Of a stretch of DNA of 6,189 bases, positions 1 through 6,189 are shown one piece after another. Made by a program: the position numbers and the translations under genes. The notes under the pieces are model-generated. The model saw only the letters and a list, made by a program, of their open reading frames with translations, was not told the origin of the DNA and did no database searches. Where the stretch lies: NCBI GenBank assembly GCA_002435335.1, contig DJMI01000027.1, positions 1 through 6,189 of the forward strand, given 5' to 3'. This DNA comes from Nitrosomonas sp. UBA6494 (GTDB taxonomy: Bacteria > Pseudomonadota > Gammaproteobacteria > Burkholderiales > Nitrosomonadaceae). Each line of letters opens with the position of its first letter. Within the stretch, counting starts at the first letter, position 1.

Positions 1-1
1 G

Positions 2-760
2 TTCTATTTGTTGACAACAGTATTGTATGCCATCGGACTCAGCATGATGTTGATGGTTTATTTGCAACGCCTCAGTGTGCGAACGGTATTATTCCTATCA
101 TTGCTGATCATTGCCGGCGGAGAATTGCTACTTTTGTCATTCCGGTGGCCGGCTGAGGAAATGCCGCTGTGGCTGGCTGTTACCTTTGCACCGGCTTTCA
201 GTGAAAATTATACGGTGCTATACCCTGCTCTGCCGTGGCTTGGCATCATGATGCTGGGTTGGGTATTTGGCCAACGAATCGTTACTGCAAAGCCGAAAAA
301 CTTTCTCGTACCGGATCGTCTATTAATTTCATTGGGTTGGTTTGCTTTGACACTGTTTGTAGTAATCCGCGGTTTAGACGGCTACGGCAATATGTTCATG
401 CACCTGGAAGGCAATGCTTTGACTCACTGGCTGCACGTTAGCAAATATCCGCCCAGTTTATCTTATATATTGCTGGAATTGGGTTTAATGGCAATTCTGC
501 TGTCCTTGTTGCAACGCTTTGAATCAGTTACAAAAAACATCAATCCCAACAATCCGGTTCTGGTATTTGGACAAACTGCACTATTCTTCTACCTGGCACA
601 CTTTGGCGTGATTGTCATGCTTAAACCATTTTTCGAACGAGGCGATCTGACGCAAACTTATCTAATCACAGTACTGGTATTAATCGTTTTATATCCGTTC
701 TGCCAGCTATATCGTTCACTTAAACGGCAATACCCGCAAAGCCTACTTCGTTTTTTATAG
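2..760 (+). CDS. DUF1624/HGSNAT-like membrane acyltransferase family protein, C-terminal part (5' truncated by window)
   Basis: The frame is open from the first base (Phe and Tyr codons precede the first TTG at 8), so the gene starts upstream and only about 252 codons are visible; family members are usually around 350-400 residues. The protein is strongly hydrophobic, with about seven probable membrane segments (from the TTG codon, roughly residues 3-20, 25-44, 72-90, 104-121, 150-168, 184-205 and 217-236). Family-type signatures are a PALPWLGIMMLGW stretch near residues 73-85, the KYPPSLSY motif near 146-153, and the FGQTALFFYLAHF segment near 187-199, containing a histidine. These match the DUF1624 group, related to heparan-alpha-glucosaminide N-acetyltransferase and YeiB-like proteins, which are thought to move acyl groups across the inner membrane. 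The substrate cannot be told from the sequence. It ends with TAG, 13 nt from the stop of a convergent gene. The family call is firm; the biochemical role is inference. Confidence 0.8.
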   Translation, partial: FYLLTTVLYAIGLSMMLMVYLQRLSVRTVLFLSLLIIAGGELLLLSFRWPAEEMPLWLAVTFAPAFSENYTVLYPALPWLGIMMLGWVFGQRIVTAKPKNFLVPDRLLISLGWFALTLFVVIRGLDGYGNMFMHLEGNALTHWLHVSKYPPSLSYILLELGLMAILLSLLQRFESVTKNINPNNPVLVFGQTALFFYLAHFGVIVMLKPFFERGDLTQTYLITVLVLIVLYPFCQLYRSLKRQYPQSLLRFL

Positions 761-773
761 GCACGGCAAACTC

Positions 774-1142
774 TTAGCGAAGATCATCTTTTGATCGGCG
801 TGTTTCCGTTTCTTCAATAATTTGCGCGTCCTCGATAACAATCGATCGTTCCGTTTCGGATTTTTGATCAACATCATTTGCTTGTTGCATCGATTGCTCA
901 AATTTTCTGCGAAACCACCAAAATCGAATTGCCAGCACTGCTACTATCACTGCGGCCAAAGCCAAGAATGCCGCAAAAAAGAAAAAACCGATTAATATCA
1001 ATACTACCACGATCGGAATCATGATGGCATAGGTCAACCAACGATTTACCGGTGAAACCGGCGTACGCTGAAACTCTGTTGAACCGCTTTGATGGTGTTC
1101 CGAAATCTTATAGATAATCACTTTCCGTTCGTCATCGTTCAT
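774..1142 (-). CDS. Small two-helix membrane protein of unknown function, translationally coupled to pepP
   Basis: I do not recognise a named family for this 122-residue protein. It has a charged, soluble N-terminus (1-35), an almost unbroken hydrophobic stretch (about 36-72, including an IGFFFFAAFLALAA core) long enough for two helices in a tight hairpin, a basic aromatic border (RFWWFRRK, 73-80) that should lie on the cytoplasmic side, and an acidic, polar C-terminal tail (81-122) containing IVIEDAQIIEETE. There is no signal peptide or cysteine motif. Its ATG overlaps the pepP stop as ATGA, and an AGGAG ribosome site lies 8 nt upstream inside the pepP 3' end, so this is very probably a real, translated gene at the end of the amgK-murU-pepP unit. 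In many proteobacteria ubiH follows pepP; that is not the case here. The function is unknown. Confidence 0.8.
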   Translation of the reverse strand: MNDDERKVIIYKISEHHQSGSTEFQRTPVSPVNRWLTYAIMIPIVVVLILIGFFFFAAFLALAAVIVAVLAIRFWWFRRKFEQSMQQANDVDQKSETERSIVIEDAQIIEETETRRSKDDLR

Positions 1143-2446
1143 TGCATGATCTCCTCTATTTCGGCTATCGTTTTCGGCGCCGCCAGCGTCAACAGCTCAT
1201 GACCGGCAGGTGTTACCAGTGCATCGTCTTCGATACGAATGCCGATGTTCCAGAAATGTTGCGGAATATCATCCGCCGGACTGATATAGCATCCCGGCTC
1301 TACCGTCAGCACCATGCCCGGCTGCAACGGACGCCAATCGCCTTTCAGTTTGTATTCACCGGCATCATGCACATCCATTCCTAACCAATGCCCGGTGCGG
1401 TGCATGTAGAACCGTTTATAATCGCCGGACTCCAGCACGCCGTCCACGCTTCCTTGGCACAATCCCAAATCGACCAGGCCTTGCGCCAGTACCTGCAGCG
1501 CCGCTTGATGCGGATCATTCCAGAGCTTACCGGGCTTGACCTGCTCCATCGCCGCCGCTTGCGCTGCCAACACCAATTGATAAACATCCCGTTGTGCACT
1601 ATCGAATCGGCCGTTAACCGGAAAGGTGCGGGTAATATCCGAAGCGTAGCCATCCAACTCACATCCAGCATCAATCAACAACAAATCGCCCGATTTCAAC
1701 TCAGCATTATTCTGCACATAATGCAATATACAAGCATTAGCGCCACCTGCCACTATCGAGTTATAAGCCGGTGCCTGCGCTCCATGTCGGTAGAAAGTGT
1801 ACAGCAGTTCGGCTTCGATTTCATATTCGCGCATTCCAGGTTGCACCATCTGCATGGCACGCACATGGGCTTGCGTGGAAATATCGGCTGCACGCTGCAT
1901 GATCTGCAATTCTTCGGTATTTTTGATCAAGCGCATTTCATCCAGCCACACGCGGCAATCGCGGATTTCGTTGGGTGCGATTACTCCGGCTCGCGATTGC
2001 TCACGCACGCGATTGATCCAACCGACGATACGCTGATCCCAAGCACAATCCTGACCGAATAAAGTATGCACGATGGGCTGATTAGCCAATAGTTTGACCA
2101 TCATTTCATCGAGGCGGACAATTGAATAGGCTTCATCAAATCCGAAAGCTTCTTTGGCCGCTTCCGGGCCGTAACGGAAACCATCCCAAATTTCCCGTTC
2201 TTTATCTTTGTCACGACAAAATAGAATATGTCGAGCGGCAGTTTGCTCGGTTGCAGCCACAATCACCAACACGGCCTCCGGTTCACGAAAACCGCTCAGA
2301 TAATAAAAATAACTATCGAATCGATACGGATAATGTGTATCCCGATTGCGCAACCGCTCGGGTGCCGTCGGTATGATGGCAACGCCGTTTTGTATTTGAT
2401 TTGCCAATTGGTTGCGTCGTGCGATAAATGAATGCATATGAGTCAT
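1139..2446 (-). CDS. pepP: Xaa-Pro aminopeptidase (aminopeptidase P, M24B)
   Basis: This cytosolic metallo-exopeptidase removes an N-terminal residue that precedes proline. The 435-residue length is close to that of E. coli PepP. The N-terminal aminopeptidase P domain (about 1-135) starts with FIARRNQLANQI and includes YRFDSYFYYLSGF (41-53). The C-terminal pita-bread M24 domain (about 175-435) carries all five dinuclear metal ligands: D259 and D270 in LLIDAGCELDGYASD, H353 in HRTGHWLGMDVHD, E383 in TVEPGCY, and E406 in GIRIEDD. The supporting histidines H349 and H360 are also present, so the enzyme should be active, normally with manganese. The ATG at 2446 is used; another in-frame ATG lies at codon 4, and neither has a clear Shine-Dalgarno sequence. 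The gene begins 25 nt after murU, and its stop overlaps the next start. In many relatives pepP neighbours ubiH; here it follows the MurNAc recycling genes. Confidence 0.96.
   Translation of the reverse strand: MTHMHSFIARRNQLANQIQNGVAIIPTAPERLRNRDTHYPYRFDSYFYYLSGFREPEAVLVIVAATEQTAARHILFCRDKDKEREIWDGFRYGPEAAKEAFGFDEAYSIVRLDEMMVKLLANQPIVHTLFGQDCAWDQRIVGWINRVREQSRAGVIAPNEIRDCRVWLDEMRLIKNTEELQIMQRAADISTQAHVRAMQMVQPGMREYEIEAELLYTFYRHGAQAPAYNSIVAGGANACILHYVQNNAELKSGDLLLIDAGCELDGYASDITRTFPVNGRFDSAQRDVYQLVLAAQAAAMEQVKPGKLWNDPHQAALQVLAQGLVDLGLCQGSVDGVLESGDYKRFYMHRTGHWLGMDVHDAGEYKLKGDWRPLQPGMVLTVEPGCYISPADDIPQHFWNIGIRIEDDALVTPAGHELLTLAAPKTIAEIEEIMQ
1151..1155 (-). promoter_or_regulatory. Shine-Dalgarno site for the small membrane protein gene
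   Basis: The minus strand reads AGGAG here, within a longer GAGGAGAT, 8 nt before the ATG at 1142. It lies inside the last codons of pepP. It fixes the start of the downstream gene and, with the ATGA stop/start overlap, points to translational coupling or reinitiation. It is one of only two clear ribosome sites in the window. Confidence 0.75.
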
Positions 2447-2471
2447 AACCGATTTATATTTATATATGTGA

Positions 2472-3161
2472 TTAAAATTCGAGTTGCCGGTTCAACGACG
2501 CCAGGCGCTCAGGGGTGCCGATATCAACCCAGGTACCGGAAAAATACTCACCTTTGACTCTTCCGGCATGCATCGCTTGCTTCAGCACCACCGACAATTT
2601 CATTGCCAATCCGGCTGGTACATCCGCAAACAATTGCGATTGATAAACGCCGATGCCGCTGAATGTAAGCTTGTTTTCACCATTCAGCGCCACGCATCCA
2701 TCCTGCAACACAAAATCGCCGTGCGGATGATGCAGCGGATTATCGACCATTATCAAATGCGCAAGCCAACGCGAATCGGATTGTAACGCCGTCAGTGCCG
2801 GTAAAATTGACGCGTAATCGAATTCGCAATAAATATCCGCATTGACCACCAAAAACGGCAAATGACCGAATCGTGTCAACAATGGCAAGGCATTGGCGAT
2901 ACCGCCCGCAGTTTCCAACACCGTTTTCTCGGGGGAATATTGAATCTTAGCACCATAGCGAGCGCCATCGCCCAAAGCTTGTTCGATCATTTCGCCAAGA
3001 TAAGCATGATTGATGACGATCTGCTGAAAACCGGCGCGCACCAGTGCCATGATTTGATATTCAATCAATGCGTAATTCCCAGCTTTAAGTAATGGCTTGG
3101 GTACATGATCGGTAAGGGGGCGCATGCGTTCGCCGCGCCCTGCAGCCAGGATCATCGCCAC
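2472..3161 (-). CDS. murU: N-acetylmuramate alpha-1-phosphate uridylyltransferase (nucleotidyltransferase)
   Basis: MurU transfers UMP from UTP to MurNAc-1-phosphate to give UDP-MurNAc, bypassing the de novo pathway in cell-wall recycling. The single Rossmann-like nucleotidyltransferase domain shows the nucleotide-binding signature MILAAGRGERMRPLTDHVPKP at the N-terminus with its conserved lysine, then ETAGG, a metal-binding Asp in VVNADIY (relatives often have NGD), HGDF, TFSGIGVY, and GTWVDIGTPERL with a second acidic ligand near the C-terminus. Start choice is uncertain. The frame is open to an ATG at 3230 (252 residues), but that would overlap amgK by 56 nt and add about 23 poorly conserved residues before the domain. 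I prefer the GTG at 3161 (229 residues) or the ATG at 3155 (227), which match the usual length near 225. No candidate has a good Shine-Dalgarno site, so coupling to amgK translation is likely. A general sugar-phosphate nucleotidyltransferase is the alternative, but the amgK neighbour favours MurU. Confidence 0.88.
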   Translation of the reverse strand: MAMILAAGRGERMRPLTDHVPKPLLKAGNYALIEYQIMALVRAGFQQIVINHAYLGEMIEQALGDGARYGAKIQYSPEKTVLETAGGIANALPLLTRFGHLPFLVVNADIYCEFDYASILPALTALQSDSRWLAHLIMVDNPLHHPHGDFVLQDGCVALNGENKLTFSGIGVYQSQLFADVPAGLAMKLSVVLKQAMHAGRVKGEYFSGTWVDIGTPERLASLNRQLEF

Positions 3162-3174
3162 ATACGGTTGCGGT

Positions 3175-4185
3175 TTAGAAGGTGTAGCCAATTTTGGTCT
3201 GTGCCGATGCTGCATCCGGATCCAATTCATCCAGCAAATTAAGCAGCGGTGTAAGTTCTCGATAACGTTCGCACGCTTTGCGCAGATAATTCATGACCAC
3301 TGGCATATCATTCAAATAGGCAGCCTTTCCATCACGATAGTTCAAACGTGCGAAAATACCCAGCACCTTGATATGACGCTGCACGCCCATCCATTCAAAA
3401 TCACGATAAAACTCGGCAAAATCGGTAGTAACCGGAAGTTTCGCCCGACGCGCTTTTTCCCAATAACGAATCGCCCAATCCAGAATTCGTTCCTCTTCCC
3501 AGCGAATATAGGCGTCTTTGAGCAACGACACCAAATCATAAGTAATCGGCCCGAATACGGCATCTTGAAAATCGATAATGCCGGGATTAGGTGTCGCCAT
3601 CATCAAATTGCGCGAATGATAATCCCGATGCACCAAAACTTTCGGTTGCGCCAGATTATTGTGCAATATTTGCGCAAACACATCGCGTAATACCGCTTGT
3701 TGCTTATCCGTCAGATCGACTTGCAGGTGCTGGTTGATATACCACTCTGGAAACAGATTCATTTCTCGCGTCAGCAAAGCTTCATCGTAGTGCGGTAATT
3801 CATTAGCTCGACTCGATAATTGCATGGCAACCAACGCGTCGATTGCATCGCGGTAGAGTTGCTCAGCCAAATCAGTTTGGTCACTCAATGCTTGTAAAAA
3901 TGTCTGATCGCCTAAATCAGACAGCAATAAAAAACCCTGTTCAAGGTCTCTTGCCAGAATACCGGGAACATGCACCCCCGAAGCAGTCAAAATTTCCGCC
4001 ACCTTGATAAAAGGGGCACAATCTTCATGCTGTGGCGGCGCATCCATGACGATCATGCTGTTATTGTCGAATAAAACGCGAAAATAACGCCGAAAACTAG
4101 CGTCTGCGGAAGCTGGTTGCAACGCCCATGATTTTCCAGGAAATTGCTGTTTCAGCCATACTTCCAGTTGATGTATACGATCCAT
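3175..4185 (-). CDS. amgK: Anomeric N-acetylmuramate/N-acetylglucosamine kinase (APH-fold phosphotransferase)
   Basis: AmgK phosphorylates MurNAc (and GlcNAc) at C1 with ATP in the cytoplasm, giving the substrate for MurU. The 336-residue protein has the aminoglycoside-phosphotransferase/choline-kinase fold. DASFRRYFRV (28-37) sits at the nucleotide-binding loop, followed by MIVMDAPP (44-51). The hinge-side LLLSDLGDQTFL is at 86-97. The catalytic Brenner motif is VHRDYHSRNLM (185-195), with D188 the likely base and N193 a metal ligand, and the metal-binding IDFQDAVFGP (204-213) corresponds to the kinase DFG. The QRHIKVLGIFARL helix (269-281) is also typical of this family. It is the first gene of the minus-strand cluster and lies directly upstream of murU, the arrangement seen in Pseudomonas. 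The ATG at 4185 has only AT-rich sequence upstream, without a strong Shine-Dalgarno site. In many relatives lptD lies divergently upstream; here ubiK occupies that place. Confidence 0.92.
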   Translation of the reverse strand: MDRIHQLEVWLKQQFPGKSWALQPASADASFRRYFRVLFDNNSMIVMDAPPQHEDCAPFIKVAEILTASGVHVPGILARDLEQGFLLLSDLGDQTFLQALSDQTDLAEQLYRDAIDALVAMQLSSRANELPHYDEALLTREMNLFPEWYINQHLQVDLTDKQQAVLRDVFAQILHNNLAQPKVLVHRDYHSRNLMMATPNPGIIDFQDAVFGPITYDLVSLLKDAYIRWEEERILDWAIRYWEKARRAKLPVTTDFAEFYRDFEWMGVQRHIKVLGIFARLNYRDGKAAYLNDMPVVMNYLRKACERYRELTPLLNLLDELDPDAASAQTKIGYTF

Positions 4186-4270
4186 TTATTGATAATTCAT
4201 ATTTAATAGAAATAGAATCCCTATCTTATTACGCTGGAACCCTGAGGAATAACCGTGGATAATTCGATCC

Positions 4271-4301
4271 GGGAATCTAACGAATAATTTCGCAGATTAC
4301 C
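4271..4301. repeat. Imperfect inverted repeat in the amgK/ubiK divergent region
   Basis: Within the 206-nt gap between the divergent amgK and ubiK starts, GGGAATCT...CGAA faces TTCG...AGATTACC around a TAAT loop (4285-4288). The pairs are 4281-4284 with 4289-4292, 4274-4278 with 4294-4298, and 4271-4272 with 4300-4301, with a small internal bulge and one mismatch: 11 pairs in total. It lies about 90 nt from both start codons. It lacks a T-run, so it is not a standard intrinsic terminator; an operator or an RNA structure in one leader is possible. The rest of the gap is AT-rich, and I could not place a convincing -35/-10 pair on either strand. A 10-bp palindrome, ATAGATCTAT, lies at 4365-4374. 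Confidence 0.35.
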
Positions 4302-4379
4302 TGGTACAAAATACCAAACTTAAATTTTATCATGCCGCTATCGTGATCAGCAGACAGCACGTAGATAGATCTATTTTTT

Positions 4380-4384
4380 AGGAG
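4380..4384 (+). promoter_or_regulatory. Shine-Dalgarno site of ubiK
   Basis: AGGAG is followed by a 7-nt spacer to the ATG at 4392, preceded by a T-rich run. This is the clearest ribosome site in the window. It supports the + strand reading of this region over an overlapping opposite-strand open frame. Confidence 0.85.
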
Positions 4385-4391
4385 AATAACG

Positions 4392-4664
4392 ATGCTCAAC
4401 AAAAATGTAATTGACGAAATCAATGCCAAAGTCGGCGAAATTTTACAAAATAGTCCGGCAAAAGATATAGAAAAAAATATCCGCGTCATGTTATCAGGCG
4501 CATTCTCACGACTTGATTTGGTTACGCGCGATGAATTCGACATTCAACAACAAGTACTGCAACGAACCCGAGAAAAACTAACCGAACTGGAAGCCAAAGT
4601 TGCAGAACTGGAAGCGCGCTTGGAATCACCGGCGCAAACAACCATCAATGAAAATAACCCGTAA
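4392..4664 (+). CDS. ubiK: Ubiquinone biosynthesis accessory factor UbiK (BMFP/YqiC family)
   Basis: UbiK helps the soluble Ubi metabolon (with UbiJ and the hydroxylases) make ubiquinone under aerobic conditions, and family members bind lipid and membranes. The 90-residue protein has the expected layout: an amphipathic N-terminal part with IDEINAKVGEIL (7-18), the DIEKNIRVMLSGAFSRLDLVT segment (25-45) typical of the family, then a heptad-rich coiled coil (about 50-78, FDIQQQVLQRTREKL followed by TELEAKVAELEARL) that should drive trimer formation, and a short polar tail. It starts from an ATG with a good AGGAG site and is followed by comM after 23 nt, a pairing seen in other proteobacteria. 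Older annotations call this family a membrane fusogenic protein. The family assignment is firm; the ubiquinone role is carried over from E. coli and Salmonella. Confidence 0.93.
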   Translation: MLNKNVIDEINAKVGEILQNSPAKDIEKNIRVMLSGAFSRLDLVTRDEFDIQQQVLQRTREKLTELEAKVAELEARLESPAQTTINENNP

Positions 4665-4687
4665 CAGTATTTATCACCGCCGCTCGC

Positions 4688-6189
4688 ATGTCATTGGCCG
4701 TATTGTATAGCCGTGCTCACTCCGGCATGCAAGCTCCGCTGGTAACGGTGGAAATACATATAGCCAATGGCTTGCCCAGTTTCACTATCGTCGGGTTACC
4801 CGACACCGAGGTCAAGGAAAGCAAAGATCGCGTCAGATCTGCGCTGCAAAATGCGCAATTTAAAATTCCTGCGCAGCGCATCACGGTAAATCTTGCACCT
4901 GCTGACTTACCCAAAGAAAGTGGACGCTTTGATTTGCCGATCGCACTCGGTATTCTGGCCGCAACCGGGCAAATTCCGAAACACACACTCGACCAATATG
5001 AGTGGGCCGGGGAACTCGCATTAACCGGAGAATTGCGCCCGATCCACGGTGCATTGGCTATGACTTACAATGCCTCACAATCGGGGCGCAGTTTCGTATT
5101 GCCGCAACAAAACGCCGCCGAAGCCGCTCTGGTCAGAAACGCTACCGTTTACGCGGCAAAATCATTGCTGCAAATCTGCGCCCATTTGCATGGACACACT
5201 CCATTAGCGGTTTATCAAAGCGACATCGACAGCCAACCTTCTGAATCGCTTTATCCCGATTTCAATGAAGTCAAAGGCCAAGCTCACGCAAAACGCTCTT
5301 TGGAAATAGCTGCAGCCGGTGGCCACAGCTTGTTGATGATCGGCCCACCCGGCACAGGCAAATCAATGCTGGCAGCACGCTTCCCCGGCATTCTGCCACG
5401 GATGACCGAAACGGAAGCCTTGGAATCCGCCGCCATTCAATCACTCAGCTTTGGCAGCTTCGATATCGCCAAGTGGAAACATCGTCCGTTCCGAGCACCG
5501 CACCATACCGCCTCCGGTGTCGCCTTGGTCGGCGGCGGCAGCCACCCCCGTCCCGGCGAAATTTCACTGGCAATGAACGGCGTGCTATTTTTAGACGAAT
5601 TGGCCGAATTCGACCGGAAAGTGCTGGAAGTACTGCGCGAACCACTGGAATCCGGAAAAATCACCATCTCACGCGCCGCCCGTCAAGCCGAATTCCCCGC
5701 ACGCTTCCAATTAATTGCCGCAATGAACCCCTGCATGTGTGGATATTTGGGTCACCCCTCCGGCAAATGCCACTGCACCCCTGATCAAATCGGCCGCTAT
5801 CGCGGACGAATCTCCGGCCCGTTACTCGACCGCATCGACATGCAAATCGAAGTACCGGCAGTGCCACAGCAGGAATTGATGAAACAACATATAACTGGCG
5901 AGAAAAGCAGCACCATCCGCCAGCGTGTAGAAAAAGCGCATCAATTGCAACTTGACCGGCAAGGAAAAACGAATAGCAAAATGAGTGTCAAAGAAATAGA
6001 TCGATTCTGCGCACTCGATAACGCCTGCGAGAATCTGCTGAAACAAGCCATTAATCGCTTGAATTTATCAGCACGTGCTTACCATCGAATTCTAAAAGTC
6101 GCTCGAACGATTGCGGATTTGGCAGGTACCGAAGAAATCACTAACCAGCATATTGCGGAAGCGATTCAGTATCGCAGACTAGACAAACA
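4688..6189 (+). CDS. comM: ComM/YifB family Mg-chelatase-like AAA+ ATPase (3' end cut by window)
   Basis: ComM is a hexameric helicase that promotes branch migration, and so integration of incoming DNA, during natural transformation in species such as Vibrio and Haemophilus. There are 500 codons here with no stop before the edge; the family is about 500-510 residues, so only the last few are missing. The start MSLAVLYSRAHSGMQAP is the canonical family N-terminus, though no Shine-Dalgarno site is evident. Domains in order: a ChlI/Lon-C-like N-domain (about 20-140, with GLPSFTIVGLPDTEVKES), a AAA+ core with Walker A GPPGTGKS (219-226), Walker B VLFLDEL (299-305) and sensor-1 N347, a four-cysteine group (C349, C351, C361, C363) that may bind zinc, SGPLLDRID (377-384) with arginine-finger candidate R382, and a C-terminal Mg-chelatase domain with sensor-2 region SARAYHRILKVARTIADL (461-478). 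No frameshift is seen. Its presence suggests, but does not prove, natural competence. Confidence 0.95.
   Translation, partial: MSLAVLYSRAHSGMQAPLVTVEIHIANGLPSFTIVGLPDTEVKESKDRVRSALQNAQFKIPAQRITVNLAPADLPKESGRFDLPIALGILAATGQIPKHTLDQYEWAGELALTGELRPIHGALAMTYNASQSGRSFVLPQQNAAEAALVRNATVYAAKSLLQICAHLHGHTPLAVYQSDIDSQPSESLYPDFNEVKGQAHAKRSLEIAAAGGHSLLMIGPPGTGKSMLAARFPGILPRMTETEALESAAIQSLSFGSFDIAKWKHRPFRAPHHTASGVALVGGGSHPRPGEISLAMNGVLFLDELAEFDRKVLEVLREPLESGKITISRAARQAEFPARFQLIAAMNPCMCGYLGHPSGKCHCTPDQIGRYRGRISGPLLDRIDMQIEVPAVPQQELMKQHITGEKSSTIRQRVEKAHQLQLDRQGKTNSKMSVKEIDRFCALDNACENLLKQAINRLNLSARAYHRILKVARTIADLAGTEEITNQHIAEAIQYRRLDK

Noticed and set aside
741..796. Possible bidirectional terminator between the convergent genes (GCCTA/TAGGC at 741-745/758-762 and GATCA/TGATC at 782-786/792-796)
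   Set aside because: Both stems are only 5 bp, one has a 12-nt loop, neither is GC-rich, and neither is followed by a proper T-run in the right direction.
1388..2062. A 224-codon open frame on the + strand antisense to pepP
   Set aside because: It lies wholly within pepP, whose metal ligands are all intact. The translation is rich in His, Arg, Ile and Gln as expected of an antisense shadow, and it has no recognisable domain.
3124..3690. A 188-codon + strand open frame antisense to amgK and the murU start
   Set aside because: It overlaps two well-supported genes, has no domain or ribosome site, and its composition is that of a reverse-strand shadow.
4191..4265. Repeated octamer GATAATTC at 4191-4198 and 4258-4265
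   Set aside because: Two copies of an AT-rich octamer in an AT-rich spacer are expected by chance; there are no further copies at regular spacing.
4277..4543. An 88-codon minus-strand open frame covering the ubiK 5' half
   Set aside because: It conflicts with ubiK, which has a clear AGGAG site and family motifs, and its own product looks like a shadow translation.
4717..6046. Several short open frames on both strands inside comM
   Set aside because: All lie within a continuous 500-codon ComM reading frame with intact Walker motifs; none has independent support.

Overview
The window reads as ordinary chromosomal housekeeping DNA from a Gram-negative proteobacterium, most likely a betaproteobacterium. 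A Nitrosomonas-like ammonia oxidiser is my best guess, from the moderate GC content, the protein style and the pairing of amgK-murU with pepP and of ubiK with comM. That taxonomic call is inference. I see no rRNA, tRNA, CRISPR array, insertion sequence, phage gene or other sign of horizontal transfer.

Layout: (1) The left edge holds the C-terminal two thirds of a multi-pass membrane protein of the DUF1624/HGSNAT-like acyltransferase type on the + strand, cut off by the window start. (2) It converges, 13 nt apart, on a four-gene minus-strand cluster read right to left: amgK, murU, pepP, then a small two-helix membrane protein of unknown function. Spacing is tight throughout: 13 nt or an overlap for amgK/murU, 25 nt for murU/pepP, and a 4-nt ATGA overlap for pepP/small protein. 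(3) A 206-nt AT-rich divergent region (4186-4391) contains an imperfect inverted repeat and the upstream signals of both transcription units. (4) On the + strand, ubiK (BMFP/YqiC family) is followed 23 nt later by comM (YifB, Mg-chelatase-like AAA+ ATPase), which runs off the right edge after 500 codons, within a few residues of its usual end.

Function: AmgK and MurU carry out consecutive steps of the peptidoglycan-recycling bypass known from Pseudomonas. AmgK phosphorylates recovered N-acetylmuramic acid at the anomeric position, and MurU converts the product to UDP-MurNAc. PepP is a cytosolic proline aminopeptidase that could share the operon for general turnover. UbiK assists the aerobic ubiquinone-biosynthesis complex, and ComM is a helicase acting during natural transformation. 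The last two are neighbours but not functionally linked in any obvious way.

I did not find a convincing undescribed system. The items most worth checking are the small membrane protein translationally coupled to pepP, the murU start site, and the inverted repeat in the divergent region.
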